Positions 13,151 through 26,269 of a stretch of DNA of 64,000 nt are shown here, in pieces. This DNA comes from Aporrectodea caliginosa (lineage: Eukaryota; Annelida; Clitellata; Crassiclitellata; Lumbricidae). Numbering within the stretch: position 1 is the stretch's first letter; the number at the start of each line of letters is the position of its first letter. The notes under the pieces are model-generated. The model was not told where the DNA came from, did no database searches, and saw only the letters and a list, made by a program, of their open reading frames with translations. The DNA is taken from assembly GCA_020284085.1 (NCBI GenBank), contig JACEVL010000030.1:588501-652500 (forward strand), read 5' to 3'. A program made the position numbers and the translations under genes.

Positions 13151-13410
13151 ATGCAGTGCAGTAATGGGCTCGCGTGCATTATGTGCCTCTGCCCCCCCCA
13201 GAAATGGAATCGGCTGCCACTCTCTCTTCGTAGGTAAAATTCACTTCCTTCCTTCAAAAAGTGGCGGCTCAAAACTCACTATTTCTCCTTAGCTTTCAAG
13301 CACATGGATATCTCTAACTGTATTTTCTCCTGGTGGCTGACTATTCGCGTCATAGATTCACAGTTCGGTGTGATCGTGCGCGCTTTGCAAATTTAATTAG
13401 TAATAACAAT
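13150..13410 (+). pseudogene. Decayed LINE reverse-transcriptase C-terminus
   Basis: The plus frame gives KWNRLPLSLRR, a stop, and further on FKKWRLKTHYF, then a cgcgctttgcaaattt tail. WNxLPxxLR followed by FKxxLKTxLF is the usual end of CR1/L2-type LINE proteins. The copy is broken and short. Confidence 0.5.
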
Positions 13411-14509
13411 TAAACAGATTTCAGATAAATGTGCAGGATCAGTATAATGGAATAGTCTTTCATCTTCCCTGACCGAGATACCAACCTTCAAGCAGTTGAA
13501 CTATTACAGTCGTGAACGCTAATTAATGTAAGCCTACTTTTCTGGACTCAAGGCCGCTTGATCAACTATGACTCTGTCTGTCATCTGCTTATTGTCCACC
13601 TGATACATGTCGACACAATCCCTCCTACTGTAACAAAAAGAAATTTGCAAAGGGAGGAGTTGAACCAATTCCAGAAGAGGGGCAGGATGAGAGAGACACA
13701 CAGAAACAGGCAGAACCAGAGACAGACATAGACAGGTACATGTAGATACAGAAACTGAGAGACAGAGAGTGAGCTAGACAGAGAGACAGATAATCAGAGA
13801 CAGAGACAGAGAGCCAGAGAGAGGTTGAACGCAATCTGGGCACGAATAAACTACCCCGGCGAGCGATAATGAATTCCACCCCGTAACAGGAATGACATGT
13901 GCCATTACTCGACAACCATAATAAAACACTAGGGTTGTCGAGTAACGGCGACGATAAAAGCATTTGCAGGAAGCTCTGCTATGTTCAGTTTTGACGACGG
14001 ACTTAATGGCAATTGAGTTGTCGAGCAAAAGCGACGGGTTTTAAGATTATAGCGAAGGATCTTCCTCGATGTTTTCCTTTGATGATTTTTGAGACTGTAA
14101 GCGCCATTTAGTCGCGTAATGGCGCATTTATCTGGACTGTTGCCGTAAGCTCTACTTCAATTTTATTTCTATGCTGTTAATGTCGGATTATTTAGCATTG
14201 TATGCAAAGTCAACGCAGTAGTCTTTCTGCTGAATTTTGATTACGCTGTTGACATGTAAACATTTCTAAGAATTTTTCGCATAATCGTTACAATCTTTTT
14301 CTGCTAATGTGATAGCCTATTTAAATGGTAAATAGCAATTAAGCAATTTAGTTTTTGTTTTAATTACAAGACGCTGTAAAGTTTCGTGGAGTTGTAAGTA
14401 GGGTAGCGTTGCCCAGTCATTATGCTGCCTACTCTGACTACTTTAAATAAATAGGCCTAAAGTTATGTGGTGAATGTAAAATCAGACCTAAAGCAGTAAC
14501 TCCGCCACT

Positions 14510-14607
14510 GATCGTACTATGTCAGTGCCAGTCTCAAGCCTGGATGAAGGAGGAGGGCGACGCTAATGATTTTTGTTATCACAGAGTGTCGTTAAACAGA
14601 AACTACT
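14510..14607 (-). repeat. R110 dispersed repeat, minus orientation
   Basis: The complement reads gtttaacgacactctgtg, then tagcgtcgccctcctccttc and a tail at the cagtggcgg end. It is a good copy of the unit described at 6930. Confidence 0.65.
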
Positions 14608-14904
14608 ACTACTATACCTAAAGCAGTTTTGACAGTATCTATAAAGTTTCTTCGGTACTCTCTGAAATGTTGTTCAGAGAGGCGGCAGTGTAAGAGATCC
14701 TGCATCCGATACTTAGGCTAGAAAAATTACACAAGATAACTTAACATTGACGTCTAATTGTAATTTGTTTCTTCACGAGAAATGGGCGCCTTGTGCAGAA
14801 AGGATCTTGATTAAAGCACGTTTAATTTCGTTACTTTCTATTAAATTGAGGGATAATTTGGTTTACGAATAGCATATCGAGCTGTGCCGTCGAGGAGTTT
14901 GGAT

Positions 14905-15401
14905 TAGAGAGTGACGCGGGGAGACAATCTCGTCCCCATCCCCGCCCCGCAACACGTAAATTTTCCCGCAACGCGTAAGTTTTTCCATCCCCGCCCCATC
15001 CCCGCATGGTTTGTCCCATCCCCGCCCCATCCCCGCAGGACGACATCACATTCTCCGCAAAAAGTTTACACCAATTCAAATTTAAAAAATAACATTTTTA
15101 GCTTACAAAGCTATTTGTATTGCTGACGGCATTAGTCTGTTATTATCTTATCGACAGTTTGCATTAACCAAGTCCTGACTATTTCTGACTAATAGGCTTC
15201 AGGAAATACAAAAAATCTATTTATCATTTCTCAAGTTCTTAACATCACCGGGTTTATTTCCGGCTCATGCCACATTACTGCGGTATTACCGCGAGCATAA
15301 GCCCCATTACCGCGGTATTACCGCAATTGTTGTCCCCATTATCGCGGGATTTACCGCGGTTATCGCGGTTTCCCGCGGGGTATTTCCCATGTCACTCTCT
15401 A
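14905..15401. mobile_element. hAT-type MITE with CCCCATCCCCGC-rich interior
   Basis: The ends are inverted (tagagagtgac at the left, gtcactctcta at the right) and the flanks are similar 8-mers (gtttggat 14897-14904, gcttggac 15402-15409; 6 of 8 match). The interior carries tandem ccccatccccgc units on the left and paired accgcggtattaccgc units on the right. No coding capacity. The end sequence and the 8-bp target duplication fit the hAT superfamily. Confidence 0.65.
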
Positions 15402-15879
15402 GCTTGGACTATACAGGAACAATGTAAGTCAAAGAGCTCTTCAGTACTGTTCTTTGAACTAACATTGAACCTTAGCCTACTCTGAATATAAATAGTACAT
15501 TATGTCATCGATCGCCCTAATGAGTGTGCCGGACAGTGATGAAGAAGAAGGCGATCCTCGCTGGCCGAAGTTCACCATATGCAACCAATTATAATATGTC
15601 ACCTGTCGTGCAATTAAGGCTATTAAGTTATTCAACGGGCCGAGATTTCGAAGGGTAATGCGTGAACTCAGGGAGACGAGCATCTTGAGTTATAGAGGAA
15701 CGCGGGATGTATCGAGACAGAACCCACCTATCGAAGTGGTGGCTTCCCCTATCGACAATAGACAGAAGCGAGCGAGACTAAGAGCCGCCTTACGGAAGCT
15801 TATTAACGCAGAGACTCGGCACAATGAGATTGAGCACTTAAGTCAGTGTCTTAAGTGAACAGGGATCGAATTCAAAGAT

Positions 15880-16333
15880 GCTCTCCCACCCGGGTACGTA
15901 AATCATAAACGCCCGCTCTGTTGCTAAGCTCATTGCCTTCGATCAACTTCAAGCTGAGTGGACTGGATATTGTACCTTGCAATTATGACAGAAACACATC
16001 TTAAGAAACATCACAATGCTGCAATCTGTGCTGTAAAGGGATTCGGAATGTTTAGAAGAGATCGGATTGGTCCACGAGGTGGTGAAGTTGCGATCTTTGT
16101 TGCAGAAGAGTAAGAAATATGCGAAGATATACATGCATGTACGTACCCTTGAGCTGCTTTGGGTAAATGTGAAGCAGGCGGGCAGAGTGATGTTCATCGG
16201 GGCCTTATACCATCCTCCGAGGCCAATTTATGAAACGGAACCTCTGTTGGACAGACTAGATCATTTCATAGAAGTGCCAACACAGGAAGAGCCAGAGGCC
16301 ATTATAGTCATCGGTGGCGATTTTAACAGATGA
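15880..16333 (+). pseudogene. LINE endonuclease-domain (APE-type) fragment
   Basis: Frames here carry MTETHLKKHHNAAICAVKG, FRRDRIGPRGGEVAIFVAEE and then MFIGALYHPPRP...IIVIGGDFNR. These are the ETHL, RGGGVA and GDFN blocks of the apurinic-like endonuclease of CR1/L2-type LINEs. At least one frameshift lies near 16110, and the frame ends at TGA just after GDFNR. Confidence 0.72.
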
Positions 16334-16379
16334 CTAATCTATGATCCGTCATGATAACTGATACAACGATCTTTACTGA

Positions 16380-16536
16380 GGCATAACTGGGTTCGGATAG
16401 AAACAGCCCGTCGATGACGTTTTCACCCCTGGAAGAGCCAGTGAGCCAACGAACCGGACTGATTCCGTTAATTAAGCATCCGACCAGAGGTGAAAACGCT
16501 CTCGACTGGCTGTTTCTATTCGAACCCAGTTATGCC
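16380..16536. mobile_element. Short palindromic MITE (about 155 bp)
   Basis: The left arm ggcataactgggttcg...atagaaacagcc...gttttcacc is repeated as its complement on the right, with roughly 50-bp arms and a short loop. The flanking 8-mers tttactga and atttctga match at 6 of 8 positions. It lies 47 bp after the LINE endonuclease relic. Confidence 0.6.
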
Positions 16537-16889
16537 ATTTCTGACATAGCGTTATTTATAAACAAATAAACACATTCTGGAAAATATGGAAACTATAGAG
16601 AAGACATGGCTGAAGGAGTAAGAGTCATCAGTCATGACCATTCGCCAATTAACAAGGCCAACGATGCATGTTTAGTGCTCAGAAGAACGAGGCAATAGTT
16701 GAGGTGGTGCAATGGGTCCAGAAGATTTGTGAATTTGTATAAATGGAAAGCCTGTTGACGTGGGGCAATTTCTGTACCAAAAAAATAAGAACAAGAATGC
16801 CAAAAGCAGTGAGAGCATTGGAGGATTTTCACAGAAAATTCGGAGCGTTGAGACAATATTAGTTTGGATAACATAGTTAAAGTCTCCAG

Positions 16890-17190
16890 AACATGTATAT
16901 TCATTGAGCTAGTACATGCGAGTGAAACATGGACGTTTCACAGACAAGACACGGCCAGATTGTTTACACTTGAGATGAGATGCTATACAGAAGGACTTTG
17001 CGCATCAGCATGCAACATGCAGCAATTACAACCGCTGAGATACGAATGCGAGTATGTCGCGCTCGATATATCGTGCAGCAAATAATGGAAAGTAAACTCA
17101 ATTTCTGTGGACATATCTCCAGCATGGATAGCACTATAGGACGATCAAACAAGTCGTGTTTGTATTGATGGACGACACGTGAATTAGAGT
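16890..17190 (+). pseudogene. RTE-like LINE C-terminal relic
   Basis: Broken frames read ASETWTFHRQDTARLFTLEM, then RRTLRIS, AEIRMRVCRARYIVQQ and KLNFCGHISSMDS. This is the pattern (SExWTL...LLTxEMRxxRRxLRIS...LxxFGHIxRMD) at the end of RTE-type reverse transcriptases. At least one frameshift separates the blocks. Confidence 0.6.
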
Positions 17191-17858
17191 CAGACCAAGA
17201 CGAGAATGGGATTGATGCCGGACGGAGGTAAACACGCTAAGCCTATTGGCAGACGACAGACAGAAGCCAGTGGAGAAATTCAGTTAAAAGTGCGAATAGC
17301 ACCTACGGACTTAACAGGACGAAATATGCCGAAAATGTCGGTGAAAACTATGAGATTGGTTACAGCTACGATTAGGCCTAAGATGGTGTTGATCATGCTT
17401 TTACATTATCACTACGTTTGCTGATGAATTAGGACACTTTTACGGTCCTATTTACGAAAGCAAATGACCAAAATACTTAGGCCTAGACTGCTTTCAAAGG
17501 ATAGTTGGATATAAGTTGGATATAAGACGCCCTTTAAGACACTTTAACGGAGAGCTGCATGGGTTTCCCAGTCGCTTTTAGTACATGCTCGTCGCTAAAG
17601 TGCTAATCGTCGGTGTCTACGAGATCAAAGATCGCTTCATATACAGACGCCATTCTACATGTATATATGGACCTAACGTGTCTATGTTGCGACGGCGTCA
17701 TTAACCGCCTCACTTAAAGCACTGACCGCGGATGCGGCCAGCATCAGAAGCAACAACATCAGCAGCAGCAGCAGCAGTTACAGCCGATAACCTAACCGCT
17801 GATCATTGTTTGTCATCGCTAGTTTCATGCTGACCATCGCTTTGGAAAGACGTCAAAC

Positions 17859-20407
<2,549 letters not shown>

Positions 20408-20409
20408 AC

Positions 20410-22880
20410 TACTTTTCAGCTGTGACTCGTGCATAAGTCTACTAACCGGATAGCAACGGTTTTAAACGGTTGTACTCGTATGGGTCTACCACTAGTATTA
20501 CGGCAGGTGTCGCTAAGTGGTACGCAAACATTTAAAAAAATTAAACTTTCTAAGTGTTTATGCATATCTTTCTATGATTAGCATTTCTACGTTAACCATG
20601 CGCTTCTTTTTCTTTGAATTTTCTATGTGGCTTTGCCCATCTTTCTTTGATTAGCTAGAGAACTTGCAAAATTCCCCCTAATAAATTATAATTTATTAAT
20701 TGCAAGGGACTTCGCGCTCGCCTGTTGTTTTTTTTTATCTGACCATTGCTGGCGGTACGACAACATTCGATTTTTGCCTAGTAGTACAATAAAATAAACT
20801 TTGAAAACCGCTGCCGTGTAGGATCTCTTCTAGCCGAAAAGAGCGCACTGAAAGTTTGGATAATAACGTTATATAATATATACAATGTAATATGCAGTGC
20901 TCTGTTCCAATGTGTTGTATGCTGTACGAAACGTGCGAAAGTATTCATGTATGAATAATGTATATATGTATGCATGCATGTAGGTATGCACGTATATATA
21001 GATGTGTATATGTATATAGGTATGCATATGTTGTAGCGCCTCTGAGGAGTATCTCTTGAAGTGGCGCTATATAAATTTACGATTACAGTTACGATTTACG
21101 ATTACGATATATATGAACGTATGCATGCAAATGTGTATGTATGTACGTATGTATGTATGTGTGTCTGTATGCATGTATGTATCAAGGCATTCAATATAGC
21201 GCTTTAGATACTTGTAAGTGTGCGAAATCGTTGACTATTCTTTGGAAGGGTGGGCTACTGGACACAGCCAGCCGACTATTCGCCTGACCAGATAAGATGA
21301 AGTGTGAATGGAATGGCGGAGGACCTTGAAGCCGCGGATGGGAAAGTTAGACATAGTATACGAAGACATTATTTCTTTGAGTGGAGATCTTTGAGAAGCT
21401 GAATAATAAGACGAGTAGCAACACACGGAACAACCTGTTAGAAGGCAACGACGAAGAATGAATAAGACAGTGCTCCCAATTTCTGATGTCGTTGTGTGGT
21501 CCTTGGCAAATGCCCATGTATAACAATAACAGTTCAGTAATCTCTTTTTATAAAAAAAAACTGACATACAAACAACCAGGCGACAAGAGACTGCACTATT
21601 CCAACCAGATTAAAGTATCAGACCGCCAGCACTATTATAATAGGCAGTAGTTAAATTCAGCCGAATCCAGCCGGATCTGAGACCCGGAACCTCCGATTTG
21701 AAATTCGCCACCTGAACTATGAGATCTTTTACTAAAAGAGGAGACCCGTCATCTAAATCTATAGTTGTTTGCAATAATCGATGGCATGCATAATTTTCAA
21801 GCATTTTTTGTTTGATGTGAATAGCGAGTCTCAGTTATAGATAGCTTAGCCAGAAAGACTTAGGTTTTAGCTTTGCAGAAATATTGGAGATCCGCAACCC
21901 CTGGATGACTAATTTCACCACTAATAGTAGGCAACGGTGTCAAGTGAAATTTTATCAAAACTCCAGTTCTTCAAGGTGTGCAAGAGTCGTCACTTGCTAT
22001 CGCGATGTCACAGAGAGAAGAGAGAAGTCGTGTCCATGAGGGAATTAAACCCTTGGGCTGTGCATGAGAAATAATTGCGCTTGATAAACAGAGTGGCAGA
22101 GCCTAATATATCCGGAGAATGTATATGCAGTACGTGTCCGGCACACGGATCTGGGGCTGCTGAAGATGCGGGCGAGAAGATGGAAGGTGGCGGATGCAGC
22201 GCTGGGGAGAGAGCCTGATACTGCTGCAGGCGTCGACGAAAGTCCCGCGTCTACTGCAGGAATCTAATAAGCGACGATGATGATTAAGAAACATTAGTGC
22301 GGCTTAGAGATCAATTCCTACCATACAACGCCCACTGCACTAATATCTCACTTGCAAGTACACACACACGTTTATATATGCATGTACACACACACATATA
22401 TATATACAATATTATATCTATATATATATACATATATATTCTGCATATATATACATATATGCATATTATATATATTATCAAGTTATATTCTTATGACCAA
22501 ATTTCCGCGACTGTAGGAATCTTATGTGTATATGTATACGTACATGTGTATAGCACCTTATGTCGTTTGGGACACATGTGAAAATGTTGTTATATGTATA
22601 TAAACTAATCAGGGACTTATGTGCATAAATTTATGTGTCTGTTTGTGAGTGCGTGTCTGTCTATAATTATACGTACACCCGACCGTCCATCCGTCTTATT
22701 CATACATAATTGTATTCATACAGATAAATGTATGGATACGTATCTTCTTTGCCACACTTTCTATATACCATTCGTCGTCTTTGTTCTTGCCTTTCTGCCT
22801 TTTCTGTCTCTCTGCGTCCTCTCTATATGGCTTTGTATATCCGTCTCACCGCCATTTCTCACTCCTATTTGACGAATGCA
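20410..22880. other. Intergenic sequence after the peptide precursor, no gene seen
   Basis: An AATAAA at 20680-20685 could serve the precursor gene. 21033-21085 is a shared tail (gcgcctctgaggagtatctc...gtggcgctatataaat), followed by tatg/tgta-rich DNA. 22370-22470 is TA/CA-rich. I saw no supported gene. Confidence 0.45.
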
Positions 22881-22994
22881 TTTACAACCGGATTCTGAAG
22901 CCGAGAGTAGATAAAAAGGTGTACAAACAAATTTTTCAGTGTAAATAGATTTATTAGACGACGGCGAATGGAAAATTTATTTGCACCGGTCTGC

Positions 22995-23350
22995 GAAATG
23001 ACAGATGGGCGTTCAATAGCAGAGAGACAGAGAAACAGAGACAGAGACAGAGAGAGACAGACAGACACATAGACAGACAGAGACAGACAGACAGAGACAG
23101 AGACAGACAGGCAGACAGATAGACAGACAGAGAGAGACAGAGAGACAGACAGAGACAAAGACAGACAGAGACAGACAGAGACAGAGACAGAGACAGACAT
23201 ACAGAGACAGACAGAGACAGGCAGAGACAGACAGAGACTGAGACAGACAGAGACAGACAGAGACAGAGACAGACATACAGAGACATACAGAGACAGACAG
23301 AGACAGACAGAGACAGATACAGACAGACAGAGACAGAGACAGACAGGCAG
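22995..23350. repeat. GACAGA-rich simple repeat
   Basis: Imperfect agacag/agagac tract. Three overlapping minus-strand frames stay open across it as Ser/Leu/Val/Cys repeats, because the repeat lacks stop codons on that strand. Confidence 0.93.
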
Positions 23351-23469
23351 TCTGAGAAAGGGAGATGTAAATGAAGCACATGGGATACAAATCTGAAATA
23401 TAACGGGGTCATTACAAGATGGATGGGAATCTCCCGTAGGGCAGATGTCGAAAAAGGTTTCGTGCGTGT

Positions 23470-24045
23470 TCATAACACAAGAAGATGAATGCGAAGAAGA
23501 ATGTGAAGATTAAGAAGAATAGGAAGGAGAAGAAGAAAGAGGAGGAGAAGACGAACAAGAGCAGAAAAGAAAAGAAAGGGAGGAAGAAGGAAAAGAACAA
23601 GAGAAGAAAGGAAGAGATGAGAGATGTATAGCAAAGAAAAAAAATAAGAAGAGAACGACAATTTAAATGGATGTATAGAGAAGATGAGAAGAAGAAAGGA
23701 GAAGAACGGATGAAACGAGAAGAACCGAGAAAAAGAACGACGGAGAATAGAAGAAAAAGAACAGACCTAAAAACAAATAGAGAACAACAAAGAAAAAATA
23801 CGAAGAGAGGACAAGAAATGAAGATATGCGAAACTAACAAGAAGAAGAGAAAGAAAAAGAATAAGAGATTAGAAAGAGGGGAAGAGAAAAAGAAGAGAAT
23901 AAAATAAACAAGAAGAAGAGAAGGAGAGGGAGAAGAGAAGGGAAGCGAGGGAAGCTAGAGAAGGGAAATGGGGAACGGAAGGAGACGAAAGGGAGAGGAG
24001 GGAAGGGGAGGCCAGCAGAAGAGAGCAGAAAAGCGAAGAGGAGAT
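23470..24045. repeat. Long polypurine (GA-rich) tract
   Basis: About 570 bp in which the plus strand is overwhelmingly A and G (gaagaa, aagaga, gaggag). Lys/Glu/Arg-rich plus frames and Phe/Leu/Ser-rich minus frames are by-products of the composition. A polypurine run of this size could form triplex structures. Confidence 0.85.
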
Positions 24046-24560
24046 AAATTTTGTCTCTATCCAATACACGTTTACAGTGGACGCCAATTTCTGCGTTTTC
24101 TGCGGTGAAACTTTCTGAATAACTTCGGTCGAAGAAGAACCAACCTACGTTTGAAGAGAAAAACGCCATAACTCCGTCAACGATTCGTAGTTTAAGTCTG
24201 ATTAGCCCACCGTTTCCGTCGTCAGATAGCGCGACTTCTCGTTTTGCGCCGCCTTCTCCTCGATTGTTCGTCTGCCTGCGCTTTGGATTCAGTCACGCTT
24301 CAAGTTAATGATGTCATCATCATTTACGCGCATTTGACGGTAACGAGTTGCGTGTAAGACCCAGACGACATGGGATTATCCGGGAAGTTTTCAACGCCAT
24401 AGACTAAGTGCAAAGGCAGTAGATAAATCACACGTGGTAAGATAAGAATTTACACAGTTGCATACAATACAGCTGGAGACCCAACCGTTACCCTGGCTTT
24501 TTGGCTTTAGTCTTAATATCAGAGCAGTTCAATAGCAGGATCTTTCTCAAAGCGGTACGT

Positions 24561-24934
24561 TTGTATCATTGTTGACAGCTATAGAGGCGATGAGGGCTTA
24601 CGAGTTAAACCGCGAAGACTCAATTCCAGCGTGTGTCGTGGGCTTTCTATTGTTTTTCGCCGTTCTTCGAAGTCCGGCCTAACAGACCGGGTCACGACGA
24701 TCTGCTTATTCAGATTCGCTGATGGATGGAGTTGCAGTGATCCTTGCGAGGGTTAGTATGCAGGTAGCGGGAGCGCCCCTAGTGTTCTGGCTAGACGCCC
24801 TTTCTTGGTCGTGACTCGAACTCAACAAAAGCCGAGTCCAGACCAAAATGACAATATTAATGACCCGCTAGGATTAGACGTTTAGCGAACTTGTGTAATT
24901 ATAGGTCTGTCCGTTGTATCATTGTTGACAGCTA
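24561..24934. repeat. 332-bp segment flanked by an exact 21-bp direct repeat
   Basis: The 21-mer starting ttgtatcattgttgac occurs at 24561-24581 and again at 24914-24934. Such a length is typical of a target-site duplication made by a non-LTR element, but the enclosed 332 bp has no recognisable head, body or tail. Confidence 0.55.
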
Positions 24935-25818
24935 GTGTTTGCATCTCGAAGAGTGTGAACTTCCAGAATGAGACAGGAAAAAATAGAAACATAGGTAGAA
25001 ATAGGAGAGAGAGACAGACAGACAGACGCAACTCGTTACCATCAGACAGACAGAGACAGAGACAGAGACAAAGACAGAGATAGAGAAAGATATCGTTATC
25101 TGATAGGAGAGAGAGGCATTACTTGCAGTGAAGGTTAAGTGCACGCATGTTTTTCATTTAAGAAGAAAACTAATTTCACAGCAAACGATGCTTAACGAAA
25201 TCGGAGAAGCGAAGCAGCTGTGCCCTTGAGATCAAATATTCCTACATGTTTGCGTCTATACGTAGCGACATCTGTGGTCATGTTCATATCAGTAAATACG
25301 ATATCAGATACAGTATTAATGCCTTAGCAAATGTAGATAGATAGTCTCTGTTGAGAAGAAACCAGACCAACCTTGTAGTGCAGCTGTATCCGCTGACCTC
25401 GTTTTAGAAATGATTAGGACAAGTAGAAATTCACGAAGTCACGGAAGTGCAACCAGAGCTTACAATGGTAATCCTTTGCAGAACTGACATCCATTATTAT
25501 GGAAGACAGGACTGTACAGTATTTTTTTACCAACATAGGCCTACATTAAGTAAGTGTATTCTTTATTGGGAAGCACTAGCAAACGCACAGCACGGTACAT
25601 GGCAAGATTAAGACATTTCAAAAAATTTTAGGCCTAAACATATTATTTACAACCAAAGAATTAAATGAGAGATGTTACTGTATATCAGAGTACCACAAAG
25701 GAGGAAGAGTTAGGGCTAGTCACAGGGGGTATGAAGACCACGTAATACGTGTGTGAGCGTGCGTGAGTGTAAATGTGCGTGTGTGTGTGTGTGTGTGTGC
25801 GTGCGTGTGTATGTTTGA

Positions 25819-25985
25819 TATATATGTTACAGTGAATGTGTATTATCAGGGACTGTGTATATATACCCTGAAATTATTATGTATATTCCCTGATTCACTC
25901 GGGGAATGTATACATTCCCTGAAAAAACCAGGGTATATACATATACCCTGAAATTTGCGAGTGTAACATATATATATATATATAT
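25819..25985. mobile_element. Small palindromic element with CCCTG/CAGGG modules
   Basis: Inverted ends (tatatatgttaca at the left, tgtaacatatata at the right) enclose several inverted modules such as tataccctgaaat and cattccctga. It is likely a MITE with a TA target site, but AT-rich flanks make its borders uncertain. Confidence 0.45.
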
Positions 25986-26269
25986 ATAATTATATATATA
26001 TAGCACACACTACGCGGGATTAAAAAACATTACGTGATGTGGCGCACTGGACGCAGCGGCGACTGCAGGGACTCTGAGCTGTTGTACAAAATTTGCCCGA
26101 TGAATTTTGTCATTTTTTACCTGCCAAGGAATCCACTGGGTCCTGTTTATTTTTTACTGGAATAGACCCTAGCAAGGTTACCGACATTAGTAAACTAGCT
26201 ACGAGACTTATTATGACCACACACACAAACATACGCGTATAATTATACGCACATTTGATTTGTGTGTGA

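Noticed and set aside
22865..23473. 202-codon minus frame and two overlapping ones
   Set aside because: Open only because the GACAGA repeat lacks stops on that strand.
23412..24169. Minus-strand Phe/Leu/Ser frames that look like membrane proteins
   Set aside because: They lie on the polypurine tract; the hydrophobicity follows from TTC/CTT codons and has no helix pattern or family match.
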